From NCBI GenBank assembly GCA_049116315.1, contig JAGDZD010000002.1, forward strand, positions 124,001 through 188,000: 64,000 nt of DNA. The letters are read 5' to 3'. Source of the stretch: Thalassobius sp049116315. GTDB lineage: Bacteria > Pseudomonadota > Alphaproteobacteria > Rhodobacterales > Rhodobacteraceae. The notes below the pieces were generated by a model. It was given only the letters and a program-made list of their open reading frames with translations, ran no database searches and was not told where the DNA came from. Numbering within the stretch: the stretch's first letter is position 1; each line of letters starts with the position of its first letter. Positions 35,097-44,754 of the stretch are shown here, in pieces. The position numbers and the translations under genes are program-made.

Positions 35097-35408
35097 TTAT
35101 TGCTTTTTCATGCGTCTTTGTACTTCGGCGCCAAACGCTCCCAGCGCGTCATCCCAGAACTGATCGAGATAGTTGCGCATGGCCTCTAGGCCCGTTTTGT
35201 CGAGCGTATAGATACGCCGGTTGCCCTGCGGTGTGGCGCGCACCAAATGGGCTTGCTCCAACACTTTGAGGTGCTGTGACACCGCAGGGCGGCTGATGGG
35301 GTGCCCTTTGGCCAAATCACCAACGGATTTCTCTTGGGCGGCGATGTCCTCAAAGAGGGCGCGCCGGGTTGGGTCTGCGAGGGCTGCGAAGGCTTGTGTG
35401 TAAGTCAT
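35097..35408 (-). CDS. ArsR/SmtB family regulator
   Basis: A 103-residue winged-helix protein (FAALADPTRRALFEDIA, AKGHPISRPAVSQHLKVLEQ, HLVRATPQGNRRIYTLD). It has no cysteine pairs of the metal-sensing ArsR type, so it belongs to the non-metal branch usually paired with SRPBCC proteins. First gene of the unit with the SRPBCC gene downstream. Confidence 0.92.
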   Translation of the reverse strand: MTYTQAFAALADPTRRALFEDIAAQEKSVGDLAKGHPISRPAVSQHLKVLEQAHLVRATPQGNRRIYTLDKTGLEAMRNYLDQFWDDALGAFGAEVQRRMKKQ

Positions 35409-35539
35409 GGCTTACCGTAAGTTGATGCTTACCAAAGAGTCAATCGTCTATTTGATGCTTTGAGATTTTACTTGCGTTACAAAAGTGTTTTTCGTATCTC
35501 CGGAATACTTGCAAAACGAAAGCAATATGGAGAGAGCAA

Positions 35540-35959
35540 TTGTTACTGAAACACGGATTGTCCATCGCGGGCTTTATGGTTGTCAGCTTTATGGTGCAGG
35601 GATTGTCGCATTTTGTGATCAACGCTGACCACTTTGCCCAGATCAGCTTTATGCGAACGGACCCCATTCTGCCGATGGGGATCTCGGTGATGCTGCTGCA
35701 AGGCGCGCTAGCTTCGATTGCGCTACAGGCGTGGCGCGGCGAGCAGGCGCAGCTGATGGATGGGGTTAAACTGAGCGCGGTTCTGGGCGCCTATCTGGTC
35801 AGCTACATCGCCATCGTCGAACCGTCAAAATATACCGCACCATCTATTAGCAGCTGGGTCACAGTCGAACTGAGTGCTGGGGTGGTTCAATTCGCGCTGT
35901 ATGGCCTGTTGTTGGGCACAATCCACGCGCGGTTTGGACGGGTGATGAAGGCGGCCTAA
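35540..35959 (+). CDS. hypothetical four-helix membrane protein
   Basis: A 139-residue inner-membrane protein with about four hydrophobic segments (GFMVVSFMVQGLSHFVI, MGISVMLLQGALASIAL, LSAVLGAYLVSYIAIV, GVVQFALYGLLLGTI). Translation probably starts at TTG 35540, five bases after GGAGAG. No ATG is available at that position. I do not recognise the family. Confidence 0.7.
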   Translation: MLLKHGLSIAGFMVVSFMVQGLSHFVINADHFAQISFMRTDPILPMGISVMLLQGALASIALQAWRGEQAQLMDGVKLSAVLGAYLVSYIAIVEPSKYTAPSISSWVTVELSAGVVQFALYGLLLGTIHARFGRVMKAA

Positions 35960-36007
35960 GCATCCTCTCACGGATCAGATAAGGGCAGGGGCCGGGAATG
36001 GCCTCTG

Positions 36008-36424
36008 TCAGTTTTCGCTCAAAGGTTCCCAAAAGCGCAGCAGATACCCATCAGGATCGGCGACAACAAATTGCCGCTGCCCCTGCTGTTCGCCATGGAC
36101 ACGGTACCATGCCACTTCGGGGGCGAGGTAGAGCGCCACTTTGGCCGCGGCCAATCGCTTTAGAATTGGATCCACAGCCGCACAACGGATTTGCAGGTTT
36201 ACCCCACGCCCCGCTGGATAGCTGGTAGGGATATGCCCGTCATCAAAGGTCCGACCGAGCCCAATTTCATCCAACATCAGCTCTGCTGTGCCAAGGGTGA
36301 AATAGCCAAAACCTTCTTCGGGGCGTTCATAGCAGAGCGAAAACCCAAGCAGGTCTAAATAGAAGGCCCGGGACGCGGCATAGTCTTTGACGGCCATTTC
36401 TGGAACGAGTGCATTTGGGCTCAT
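36008..36424 (-). CDS. VOC superfamily (bleomycin-resistance/glyoxalase-like) protein
   Basis: A 138-residue single VOC domain pair: LVPEMAVKDYAASRAFYLDLLGF opens the first beta-alpha unit, and RQFVVADPDGYLLRFWEPL closes the second. Metal positions are not conserved well enough to predict lyase activity; small-molecule binding is likely. It overlaps its upstream neighbour by 4 bases on the same strand. Confidence 0.88.
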   Translation of the reverse strand: MSPNALVPEMAVKDYAASRAFYLDLLGFSLCYERPEEGFGYFTLGTAELMLDEIGLGRTFDDGHIPTSYPAGRGVNLQIRCAAVDPILKRLAAAKVALYLAPEVAWYRVHGEQQGQRQFVVADPDGYLLRFWEPLSEN

Positions 36425-37107
36425 CTTGGCTGCAGCGCGTCTGGGTGACAGGCCTTCTGATTGAAGTCCTCTAAACAGGTCTCTACCGCGTCTAGGTAAA
36501 GGCCTAGGGCCTCTGGCGTCGCCGGATCTTGGCGCAGCTGCGCCAGTTTGGCTTTGGCGGCGTCGATACGACCGCTGTGGCCCAAGGCATAGGCGAGGAT
36601 CGCTTGGATATAGGGCCGGGTTTGCACATTGACCTGTTCCAACTCGCGTTCCGCCTCAAACAGCAAGTTGTCCAAGGCTTTGGCGGATTGGACGAAGGAC
36701 TTGGTTTCGTACCAAAAGGCCCCCAGCATCAGTGAAAAACTGTCCGGTGTGTTTGTTGCCCCTAGAAACTCTTGGATCGCATAGGCGCGTTGATGCGCTG
36801 GCAGCGCCCTGATTTCGGTGTAGCTGTCGCTTGCGATCAGGCCTTTCAATTTGGACAGGTCTTGCTCCGAGAACGTTTTGTAGAGCGGAAGACCATTGCT
36901 GGGGCATATGGGAATGCGGGTTACAAAATCGCACGACGTGACGGGGCGAAACGACATCGTGCGGCCCATGGTGCTGCAGCTTGCGGTCTGTGTGATTTCA
37001 AAAACTTCACCACCGATTGGGCAGGTGCGTTCTGCTGGCTGGGGGATGCCTGCAACTGCGGGAAGCGCGGTGCAGATCAATCCAATCGTTGCAAGGAGGC
37101 GTTTCAT
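36421..37107 (-). CDS. exported Cys-rich hypothetical protein
   Basis: A 228-residue exported protein. MKRLLATIGLICTALPAVAG is a signal peptide, with GGGGAAGG just ahead of the ATG. The mature N-terminus has spaced cysteines (ERTCPIGGEVFEITQ, TASCSTMG, TSCDFVTR, PICPSNG), suggesting a small metal-binding or disulphide domain. The rest is helical and repeat-like (LDNLLFEAERELEQV and similar). The CPIGGEVF motif recalls the CPVCG-type start of DUF2225, but I would not press that. Confidence 0.7.
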   Translation of the reverse strand: MKRLLATIGLICTALPAVAGIPQPAERTCPIGGEVFEITQTASCSTMGRTMSFRPVTSCDFVTRIPICPSNGLPLYKTFSEQDLSKLKGLIASDSYTEIRALPAHQRAYAIQEFLGATNTPDSFSLMLGAFWYETKSFVQSAKALDNLLFEAERELEQVNVQTRPYIQAILAYALGHSGRIDAAKAKLAQLRQDPATPEALGLYLDAVETCLEDFNQKACHPDALQPR

Positions 37108-37169
37108 GACCTTCCCCTTTCGCAAATCTCCGATGTGTCCCCAGAGTAGAAGCCGCAGCTTCAAAAGAA

Positions 37170-37200
37170 AAGGCCCCGCAGATGCGAGGCCTTCCCGTTA
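37170..37200 (-). terminator. terminator of ctaD
   Basis: On the minus strand GGCCTCGCA pairs with TGCGGGGCC and is followed by TTTTCTTTT. Confidence 0.65.
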
Positions 37201-37215
37201 GATATCGATGCCAGA

Positions 37216-38892
37216 TCAATGGCCCGGAGCTTTGTCCCACTCTTCCTGCTTTGGCAGGATTTCAAAGGTGTGCTCTGGGGGTGGGCACGGCAGTGTCCAT
37301 TCCAGCGTATCTGCATACTCATTCCAGTAGTTGTTCTCTTCGACCTTTTTGCCTTTCAGCAAAGCGTGGATCATGATGCCAAAGAACAGAACGAATGAGG
37401 CAAACGAGAGCAGCGCGCCAAAGGAGCTGATCTTGTTGAAGTATGCGAATGCTTCAGGATAGTCGATGTAGCGACGTGGCATGCCCTGACGACCCAAGAA
37501 GTGCTGTGGGAAGAAGGTCACGTTGACGCCGATGAAGAACATCCAGAAGTGAATTTTCGCTGCAAATTCGTTGTAGTGACGGCCCGACATTTTGCCAAAG
37601 TAGAAGTAGATACCGGCAAAGATGGTGAACGCAGCACCCATCGACATGGTGTAGTGGAAGTGTGCAACAACATAGTAGGTGTCGTGATACGCGCGATCGA
37701 CGCCCGCTTGGGACAGTACGATACCGGTGACGCCGCCGATGGTGAACAGAACCAAGAAGCCCAGTGCGAACAACATTGGCGCTTTGAATTCCAACGAGCC
37801 GCCCCACATAGTGGCGATCCAGCTGAAGATCTTAACACCGGTCGGTACCGCAATAACCATGGTTGCCAGCATGAAGTAGCTTTGCTGCTGCAAAGACATA
37901 CCCACGGTGTACATGTGGTGCGCCCAAACAACAAAGCCCAAGGCCCCAATTGCGATCAGCGCCCAAACCATTGGCATGTAGCCAAAGACGGGCTTGCGCG
38001 CGAAGGTCGCGAACACGTGGCTGACAAGGCCAAAGCCGGGCAGAACAACGATGTATACTTCTGGGTGCCCAAAGAACCATAGAATGTGCTGGTACAGGAT
38101 CGGATCGCCGCCGCCAGCAGGGTCAAAGAAGGTGGTGCCAAAGTTTCGGTCGGTCAGCAACATGGTGATCGCGCCAGCCAGAACTGGCAGCGCCAGAAGG
38201 ATCAACCATGCGGTCACAAAGATCGACCAGCTGAACAGAGGAACCTTGAACAGGGTCATGCCAGGGGCACGCATGTTCAGGAATGTGGTGATCATGTTGA
38301 TCGCGCCCAGGATCGAGCTTGCACCCGAAACGTGGACCGCAAAGATCGCCAGATCCATCGACATGCCCGACTCAGATGTGGACAAAGGCGGGTAGAGAAC
38401 CCAGCCAACGCCAGACCCAGGTTGGACCGACCCATCTGCATAGGTTCCCCCCCCCGGCGCAAGCATCGAGGCCACACCCAGCGCGGTACCAGCAAAATAC
38501 AGCCAGAACGACAGGTTATTCATACGCGGGAACGCCATGTCCGGTGCGCCAATTTGCAACGGCATGAAGTAGTTCCCAAAGCCGCCAAACAGGGCAGGGA
38601 TAACCACGAAGAACATCATCAGGACGCCGTGATAAGTGATCATCACGTTCCAGAGGTGGCCGTTCGGGGTACATGGGTCGGACAGCAGGCCTTCGAGGCA
38701 CATGTACTGTACGCCTGGATCCATCAACTCCAACCGCATGAATACGGTGAAGCAAACTGAGATCAAACCGACGAAAGCCGAAACGATCAGATAAAGGATG
38801 CCGATGTCTTTGTGATTGGTCGACATGAACCAGCGGGTAAAGAATCCGCGCTCATCTTCATGGTCGTGGCCGTGGATGGCTGCGTCTGCCAT
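37216..38892 (-). CDS. ctaD: cytochrome c oxidase subunit I (aa3 type)
   Basis: Catalytic subunit of the aa3 terminal oxidase. The 558 residues have twelve membrane helices. They carry the haem a ligand in TYHGVLMMFF and the CuB/active-site WFFGHPEVYIVVLPGFG with cross-linked His-Tyr. HHMYTVGM and the haem ligands in YYVVAHFHYTMSMG are also present. AGGAGG precedes the ATG at 38892. The other oxidase subunits are not adjacent, so ctaD is a single-gene unit, as is usual in this family. Confidence 0.98.
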   Translation of the reverse strand: MADAAIHGHDHEDERGFFTRWFMSTNHKDIGILYLIVSAFVGLISVCFTVFMRLELMDPGVQYMCLEGLLSDPCTPNGHLWNVMITYHGVLMMFFVVIPALFGGFGNYFMPLQIGAPDMAFPRMNNLSFWLYFAGTALGVASMLAPGGGTYADGSVQPGSGVGWVLYPPLSTSESGMSMDLAIFAVHVSGASSILGAINMITTFLNMRAPGMTLFKVPLFSWSIFVTAWLILLALPVLAGAITMLLTDRNFGTTFFDPAGGGDPILYQHILWFFGHPEVYIVVLPGFGLVSHVFATFARKPVFGYMPMVWALIAIGALGFVVWAHHMYTVGMSLQQQSYFMLATMVIAVPTGVKIFSWIATMWGGSLEFKAPMLFALGFLVLFTIGGVTGIVLSQAGVDRAYHDTYYVVAHFHYTMSMGAAFTIFAGIYFYFGKMSGRHYNEFAAKIHFWMFFIGVNVTFFPQHFLGRQGMPRRYIDYPEAFAYFNKISSFGALLSFASFVLFFGIMIHALLKGKKVEENNYWNEYADTLEWTLPCPPPEHTFEILPKQEEWDKAPGH

Positions 38893-39500
38893 GCTCTTGC
38901 CTCCTGTTGGTGTATTGAAAGGCGCAAGAACAGAGTCCAAACGCCGCGGTCACAACAGGTAATAGATGGCCAAGCCACCAGCGGCAATTGCCGAATTTGA
39001 TGCAAGTCAAAGAATTTTGTCGCACCCCCTTGTCTGGAGAGACGAAAAACCGGTCAATTGGGCGCATTTAGGGGCTTTTTCGCCAAAATCTGACTTAGCG
39101 GTGATTCTAGGCAAGGACTTAGCCAAGAATCGCCTTTCTCCGAGTCTGTGAGGAAACCCCTGACGGCGCCGCGCGGTCATGGAGCTGATTGACGCGCAAG
39201 AACAGCAAATGGGATCAACGGGTGACATAGTGGAACCGCGTAGCAAAGCTGAACAGACGCTTTTTGAAGTCACAGCCCGCTGGCTCTGCGCTGATATGAC
39301 CTCAAGCCTGCGTCACACCTCGCCGAAACCAGATCTTTTGCATGATTTGGTCCAAAGCAATTTTGAACTTGGCTGCGCGGCATAAAATAAAGCCCCCTCG
39401 CAGCGACGTGCGAGGGGGCTTGGGTCTTCTAAAGAGCTATAGGCCGGATCCTTCGAGCAAAGGATCAAAAAAATGCCTTAAGCGTCGTTTCTGAGTGGCC
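38893..39500. other. 600-base region between ctaD and cytochrome c
   Basis: Holds the ctaD promoter region and a hairpin terminator at 39391-39421. A 68-codon frame at 39179-39385 (+), MELIDAQEQQMGST onward, has no recognisable domain; its status is doubtful. Confidence 0.45.
39389..39421 (-). terminator. terminator of the cytochrome c gene
   Basis: AAGCCCCCTCGCA pairs with TGCGAGGGGGCTT. On the minus strand the stem is followed by TTTATTTT. Confidence 0.8.
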
Positions 39501-39920
39501 TTATTCAGCCGGAACAACACTGGCCAGGTAGGCGGCAACATCTTCGCCACCTTTCTTCAGCTTATAGGTCATCTTGGTTTTGGCTTTGGCGCTGCCGGTC
39601 GCGTCTTTGATGAACCCTTTGGGGTCCAAGGTGAATGCGGCCAAGGATTGTTCATCCCACACCAATCCAGCTTCTCCGGCGGCGATCATGTCTTTGCTGT
39701 ATTTAAAGCCCTCATCGGTGCCCGCTGTGCGGCCAATCACGCCGTAGAGGTTCGGGCCGGTTTTGCCGCCCTTTTTGAGGATTGTGCCATCGTCAGCTTC
39801 GAGACGGTGACAAGCTTTACACTTGCTGAATGTCTTGTTGCCTTTGTCTGCGTCACCTTCGGCAAATGCAGGAGCGGACAGGGCCATCAATGTGGCGGTT
39901 GCGATAAGCAATGATTTCAT
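39501..39920 (-). CDS. soluble class I cytochrome c (c550/c2 type)
   Basis: A 139-residue periplasmic electron carrier. MKSLLIATATLMALSAPAFA is the signal peptide. The single haem c site is CKACH at about 34-38, with KKGGKTGPNLYGVIGR following. The axial Met is in KAKTKMTYKLKKGGE near the C-terminus. It likely donates electrons to the oxidase, whose subunit I gene lies 600 bases downstream on the same strand. Confidence 0.94.
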   Translation of the reverse strand: MKSLLIATATLMALSAPAFAEGDADKGNKTFSKCKACHRLEADDGTILKKGGKTGPNLYGVIGRTAGTDEGFKYSKDMIAAGEAGLVWDEQSLAAFTLDPKGFIKDATGSAKAKTKMTYKLKKGGEDVAAYLASVVPAE

Positions 39921-40173
39921 GAGCGTGCCTCGTTTACGTATGAGTTGGGTTCGCGTCTGCCTCTTTAGATACCTCGGAGGCGGCTCGGTGCAAGCTTTGG
40001 ACCCCCGGTGAATTGTCGCAGCCCGCGCAACAGGCCGTGAGCGCTTAGCTTTCTGCGAGATGTTTCATAGATTTGACCGGATTGGGCGCTTTTTTACTTC
40101 AGATTCGGTGGCAAGCAGAGTATGCCGAGCAAATGCGCTCAGGCGCCTCACAACCAGATTAAAGAGGACAATC

Positions 40174-41100
40174 ATGACCACCAAGGTATTCATCGACGGC
40201 GAAGCGGGAACAACGGGGCTGCAAATTCGCGACCGTTTGCTGCGCCGAGGGGATATCGAGCTGGTGCAGATTGATCCTGAATTGCGCAAAGATGCCGCCG
40301 CCCGGAAAGCCGCTTTTGCGGCTGCGGATGTGGCCATCCTCTGTCTGCCTGACGCGGCGGCCAAAGAGGCCGTGGCCCTGTCGGCGGATCTTGACGTGCG
40401 CATCATTGACGCCTCGACGGCGCATCGGGTGAACCCTGACTGGGCGTTTGGATTTCCAGAGCTGTCGCAAGCTCAGGACGCGCGGATCAAAACCGCGCGC
40501 TATGTGTCCAATCCGGGATGCTATTCCACCGGTGCGATCGCGTTGTTGGCCCCCGTGGTGGAGGCCGGTTTGATTCCTGCCGATCTGCCAATTTCGATCA
40601 ATGCTCTCAGCGGGTTTACCGGTGGTGGCAAAGGGTTGATTGCTGAGTTTGACGGTGACGATGCGCCCGCGGGGTTTGTCTATGCCACCGGTCAAAATCA
40701 CAAGCATTTGCCAGAGATCGTTGAATACGTTGGTCTGCAAACCAAGCCTATCTTTGTGCCCTCTGTGGGCAACTTTGATCAGGGCATGGTTGTTCAGGTG
40801 CCGCTGCATCTGTCGCAGTTGAACGGGGTCACCATGACCCAACTGCACGCAGCATTGGCCAAGCATTATAATGGGTCGACCCACGTGCGGGTGGCGGACC
40901 TTGGGGATCAAGACGGTCGTATCGATCCCACCAGCTTGAATGGCACCAATGATATGGTGCTCTATGTGCGTGGTGACGAAGACAGTGGCCGTGTTGTACT
41001 GATTGCGCTTCTGGATAATTTGGGCAAAGGCGCGTCGGGCGCGGCTGTTCAAAATCTGGATCTGATGATCGGCGCAACCGAAGAACAGGCTGCAGCTTAA
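40174..41100 (+). CDS. argC: N-acetyl-gamma-glutamyl-phosphate reductase (short type)
   Basis: Third step of arginine synthesis. The 308-residue protein is the short ArgC type: KVFIDGEAGTTGLQIRDRL forms the NADP loop, SNPGCYSTGAIALL carries the catalytic Cys116, and ALSGFTGGGKGLI and NHKHLPEIVEYVG follow. AAAGAGGA precedes the ATG at 40174; the open frame further upstream has no supporting site. Confidence 0.95.
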   Translation: MTTKVFIDGEAGTTGLQIRDRLLRRGDIELVQIDPELRKDAAARKAAFAAADVAILCLPDAAAKEAVALSADLDVRIIDASTAHRVNPDWAFGFPELSQAQDARIKTARYVSNPGCYSTGAIALLAPVVEAGLIPADLPISINALSGFTGGGKGLIAEFDGDDAPAGFVYATGQNHKHLPEIVEYVGLQTKPIFVPSVGNFDQGMVVQVPLHLSQLNGVTMTQLHAALAKHYNGSTHVRVADLGDQDGRIDPTSLNGTNDMVLYVRGDEDSGRVVLIALLDNLGKGASGAAVQNLDLMIGATEEQAAA

Positions 41101-41106
41101 ACAGGG

Positions 41107-41135
41107 CGCCCCGTCTTGGCGGGGCGTTTCTTTTT
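41107..41135 (+). terminator. intrinsic terminator after argC
   Basis: CGCCCCG (41107-41113) pairs with CGGGGCG (41120-41126), followed by TTTCTTTTT. Confidence 0.85.
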
Positions 41136-41304
41136 GCTGACCAAATGGGGGCAATGAGGCCCCTATATCCCTGACATAGCGACCCTTAGGACATCGTTTT
41201 GCCTGTGGCCCAGCAAAGGCAAAACGTTCTGCGCAGCCTTGTGACTGGGGCGGCAAGGGCCCGCACTTGTGTTGGCTGCCCCCGATCTGAGTGAGGATTT
41301 TGAC

Positions 41305-41967
41305 TTAGCCCTGTGGCAGGGCGCCAAACACGACGTCAAACTGTCGGCGCAGGGCCACATCCAGATCATCCATCGACACCGGCAGACCAAGGTCGACCAA
41401 GCTGGTGACACCATGTTCGGTGATGCCGCAGGGCACGATGCCGCCAAAATGATCCAACTCGGGTTCGACGTTGATCGAAATCCCGTGAAAGCTGACCCAT
41501 TTGCGCAGGCGGATGCCGATGGCAGCGATCTTATCCTCTTGCGAGGCCCCCGAGAGGGTCAGGGGTTTATCTGGGCGCTCTACCCAAACCCCAACCCTGC
41601 CGTCGCGGATTTCCCCTTTGACGTTGAATTGATCCAAAGTGGCGATCACCCACTCTTCGAGTTCCTGCACAAACCGGCGTACGTCATGGCCGCGTTTGCC
41701 GACGTTCAGCATCACATAGGCCACCCGCTGTCCGGGACCGTGATAGGTGTACTGCCCGCCGCGTTTGCTTTCATAAACTGGAAAGCGATCGGGATCTGTC
41801 AAATCTTCGACCTTGGCCGAGGTGCCAGCGGTATAAAGGGGGGGATGTTCGACCAACCACACACATTCCTCAGCCTCGCCGGCGGCAATGCGGGTGGCGC
41901 GATCTTCCATAAAGGCAACTGCGGTGTCGTAATCCACCAGACCTTCGGACGTTTTCCACTCTACCAT
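41305..41967 (-). CDS. lipB: lipoyl(octanoyl) transferase LipB
   Basis: Transfers octanoate from acyl carrier protein to lipoyl domains. The 220-residue protein has VWLVEHPPLYTAGTSAK, the SKRGGQYTYHGPGQRVAYVM core, KIAAIGIRLRKWVSFHGISI with the catalytic lysine, and the catalytic cysteine in GGIVPCGITEHGVTSL. All are intact. It stands alone; lipA is not nearby. Confidence 0.96.
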   Translation of the reverse strand: MVEWKTSEGLVDYDTAVAFMEDRATRIAAGEAEECVWLVEHPPLYTAGTSAKVEDLTDPDRFPVYESKRGGQYTYHGPGQRVAYVMLNVGKRGHDVRRFVQELEEWVIATLDQFNVKGEIRDGRVGVWVERPDKPLTLSGASQEDKIAAIGIRLRKWVSFHGISINVEPELDHFGGIVPCGITEHGVTSLVDLGLPVSMDDLDVALRRQFDVVFGALPQG

Positions 41968-42200
41968 CTTGATTGCCTATTCTGTCATGCGCTGTGCGCG
42001 GGGTGTTTGGGGATCAACACGGTGGCAGCATCGATTCCGTCTTGGCTTCTATATAGGGAAAGGCGGTTTGATTTTCCAATTGGTTTCAACAGGGCACCAG
42101 CCACGCGTGGAAAATCTTGCGATGGGGTCGACGGGTCAAGATCCGCGCTTTAGGTAGGAGCCTAGCACCCGAGGCACCAATTGAGAAAATGGAGTGAGTG

Positions 42201-42662
42201 ATGAGCGAGCAGCAGCTATTTGACCAGCTATGCGACCAAGAAGACCGGTTGGTGTTTGATCACTTCTCAAACCAAATGGCCTTTGATCTGGGGCAAAAGC
42301 TGCTCTCTGTCGGGCTTGAGCGCAAACTTGCGATTGCGATTGATATCACGCGCTCTGGGCAATGTTTGTTTCACGCCGCTTTGGACGGCGCCACCCCTGA
42401 CAATGCGGAATGGATCCAGCGCAAAATGCGGGTGGTTCAGCGCTTTCAGCACAGCTCGCTTTATATGGGAGTGCTCTGTCGCTTGCAGGGGACAACGCTG
42501 GAAGAGAAGTTCTTGGTGCCTGAACATACCTATGCGGCCCATGGGGGCGCGTTTCCCATCAGATTGCGCAACACCGGGGTTGTCGGGTCCGTGACGGTAT
42601 CGGGCCTGCCGCAGCTTGAAGATCACGCCTTGGTGGTCGAGGTTTTGGAAAGCCTGCTTTGA
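42201..42662 (+). CDS. UPF0303 / HbpS-like (DUF336-related) protein
   Basis: A 153-residue cytosolic protein: LGQKLLSVGLERKLAIAIDI and GAFPIRLRNTGVVGSVTVSG match the UPF0303 family, whose fold is shared with haem-degrading HbpS-like proteins. The GGAG site at 42191 supports the ATG at 42201 rather than the GTG one codon earlier. Function in this organism unknown. Confidence 0.88.
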   Translation: MSEQQLFDQLCDQEDRLVFDHFSNQMAFDLGQKLLSVGLERKLAIAIDITRSGQCLFHAALDGATPDNAEWIQRKMRVVQRFQHSSLYMGVLCRLQGTTLEEKFLVPEHTYAAHGGAFPIRLRNTGVVGSVTVSGLPQLEDHALVVEVLESLL

Positions 42663-42822
42663 TCTGAATTGCGCGCAAGACCCCACAGCCCTTGGACAAA
42701 TGGGGCCGGTGCCTTCTGGTTGACCTTGGTGGGCAATCCGCGACACACTAATAAGACTTCAAAAGATGTGGCCTGATATCGCCCCCCCCCGATGTCACAA
42801 GACGAAATTCAGCGGAGACAGT

Positions 42823-43197
42823 ATGACAAAATCAATTGCCTTGGTGGCCCATGATCAACGCAAAGGCGCGCTGGTTGAATGGATTAAGACCCATGAATCG
42901 TATTTGGCAGGGCACACACTGTTTGCAACCGGAACCACAGGCGGGCGTATCAACGAAGAGACCGGTCTGACGGTGACACCCCTCAAAAGTGGCCCCCTAG
43001 GTGGGGATGCGCAGATCGGGGCGATGATTGCAGAGGGCAAACTGGATGGGTTAATCTTCTTTACCGATCCGATGTCGGCTTTGCCCCATGATGTGGATGT
43101 AAAATCTTTGCTGCGCTTGGCAACCTATTACGACACCTTGCTGGCCGTGAACGAAAGCTCAGCCACGGCCATTTTTGGGCCCGGCGCGCCAGATTGA
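42823..43197 (+). CDS. mgsA: methylglyoxal synthase
   Basis: Converts dihydroxyacetone phosphate to methylglyoxal. The 124-residue protein is a compact MGS fold: IALVAHDQRKGALVEWI at the start, FATGTTGGRI for phosphate binding, SGPLGGDAQIGAMIAEGK with the catalytic Asp, and FFTDPMSALPHDVDVKSLLR. It is shorter than the E. coli enzyme by about 28 residues, as in other alphaproteobacteria. Confidence 0.94.
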   Translation: MTKSIALVAHDQRKGALVEWIKTHESYLAGHTLFATGTTGGRINEETGLTVTPLKSGPLGGDAQIGAMIAEGKLDGLIFFTDPMSALPHDVDVKSLLRLATYYDTLLAVNESSATAIFGPGAPD

Positions 43198-43220
43198 TAC
43201 GCTGCACGGCCTAAAGGATC

Positions 43221-43248
43221 TGTGGCCCAAGTCATCGCATGGGCCACA
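43221..43248. terminator. hairpin between convergent mgsA and malonyl-CoA synthetase genes
   Basis: TGTGGCCCA pairs perfectly with TGGGCCACA over a ten-base loop. T tracts are lacking on both sides, so termination may be weak. Confidence 0.5.
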
Positions 43249-43264
43249 GCCGGTTAGGCAGACA

Positions 43265-44752
43265 TTACCGCAGTAGGTTCTTTTGAACTTTGCCCATTGT
43301 GTTGCGGGGCAACTCGGTCAGGAACTGATAGCGGTAAGGATGTTTGAACCGAGCGAGGTTTTCAGACACGGCCACTTTGATGCCGTCGACATCCATCGGT
43401 TCGCCACTGTCGGTCACGATGGCCGCGACAACGCTTTCGCCAAAATCTGGATGTGCCACGCCAAAGACTGCACTTTCTGTGATGCCGTCGATATCGTTCA
43501 GCACATCTTCGATTTCTTTGGGGTAGATGTTGAACCCCCCAGAAATAATCAGATCCTTCTGACGCCCCACAATCTGAAGATAGCCCTCTTCGTCAAAGCG
43601 CCCCAAATCCCCTGTGATAAAGAAGCCGTCTTCGCGCAGCTCTTCGGCAGTCTTTTCGGGCATGTTCCAATAGCCGCCGAACACGTTGTCGCCGCGCACC
43701 TCAACCATGCCAATTTCACCATGAGGCAATTCAGCCGAGGTTTTGGGATCGGTGATACGCACCTCAGTGCCCGGAAGCGAAAAGCCCACCGTGCCAGCAC
43801 GGCGCTCCCCCTCATAGGGATTCGAGGTGTTCATGTTGGTTTCCGTCATGCCGTAGCGCTCCAGAATGCGCTGACCGGTAACTTGTTCGAATTCTTCGTG
43901 GGTTTCAGCCAACAAAGGCGCGCTGCCCGAAATGAACAGACGCATGGAGCGCACCAGTTCGGCGTTCAAGCGGCCATCGTTCAACAGGCGGGTGTAAAAG
44001 GTTGGCACCCCCATCAGCATGGTCGATTGGGGCAGTTCGTCGATGATCACGTCGAGATCAAACTTGCTCATCAAGCGCACTTTGGCCCCGGCAATCAGCG
44101 AGGTGTTCAAGGCCACGAACAATCCATGTGTGTGGAATACCGGCAGGGCATGGATCAAACGGTCGGTGTCTGTGATGTGCCACAGCTTGGTCAATGTTTT
44201 GGCGTTAGACGCCAAATTGTTGTGGGTCAACATAGCGCCTTTGCTGCGCCCGGTTGTGCCGGAGGTGTAAAGCAAAGCCGCCAGATCGTTCGGCCCACGC
44301 GCCACGGTCTTGTATTGCGTGGGTTGATTCGCAGCAGAGCTTGGCAGTGAGCCACTGCCATCCGCATCCAGTGTCAGTATGCAGGCCCCAACCCTATCTG
44401 CTGTTGCTTGCAGTTTGGGAACCGACGCAGAATCACAAATCAAAACCGTCGGGGCCGCATCTGTGATGAAATAGTCCAGCTCTTGCGGCGTATAGGCCGT
44501 GTTCAAAGGCAGGTAGACGCCCCCCGCCTGAACCGCACCGGCATAAAGAAACAGAGTTTCGGCCAGTTTGGGCGCATAGACCACCACACGATCGCCCGCA
44601 TTCAAACCCGCGTGGGTTAGGGAATGCGCATATTGCGCCGCCGATTGGGCAAATTGGGCAAAGCTGATGCGGGCTCCTTGGTCAGTTTCCAAAAAAATTG
44701 CATCATTGTTGGTGTGCTGACCAACGAGCGCGTCATAGAGAAAGTTGGACAT
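43265..44752 (-). CDS. matB: malonyl-CoA synthetase (MatB type acyl-CoA ligase)
   Basis: Adenylate-forming ligase making malonyl-CoA from malonate. The 495 residues show LLYTSGTTGRSKGAMLTHNN (P-loop-like A3 motif), ERYGMTETNMNTSNPY, FITGDLGRFDEEGYLQIVGR and the C-terminal catalytic lysine in LPRNTMGKVQKNLLR. The RYGMTETNM form and the length fit malonate ligases. It begins two bases after malonyl-CoA decarboxylase, a pair that together turns malonate into acetyl-CoA. Another short-chain dicarboxylate or methylmalonate is a possible second substrate. Confidence 0.92.
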   Translation of the reverse strand: MSNFLYDALVGQHTNNDAIFLETDQGARISFAQFAQSAAQYAHSLTHAGLNAGDRVVVYAPKLAETLFLYAGAVQAGGVYLPLNTAYTPQELDYFITDAAPTVLICDSASVPKLQATADRVGACILTLDADGSGSLPSSAANQPTQYKTVARGPNDLAALLYTSGTTGRSKGAMLTHNNLASNAKTLTKLWHITDTDRLIHALPVFHTHGLFVALNTSLIAGAKVRLMSKFDLDVIIDELPQSTMLMGVPTFYTRLLNDGRLNAELVRSMRLFISGSAPLLAETHEEFEQVTGQRILERYGMTETNMNTSNPYEGERRAGTVGFSLPGTEVRITDPKTSAELPHGEIGMVEVRGDNVFGGYWNMPEKTAEELREDGFFITGDLGRFDEEGYLQIVGRQKDLIISGGFNIYPKEIEDVLNDIDGITESAVFGVAHPDFGESVVAAIVTDSGEPMDVDGIKVAVSENLARFKHPYRYQFLTELPRNTMGKVQKNLLR

Positions 44753-44754
44753 TG

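Noticed and set aside
39179..39385. A 68-codon frame upstream of the cytochrome c terminator as a gene
   Set aside because: No recognisable domain and no strong ribosome site; listed only within the intergenic entry.
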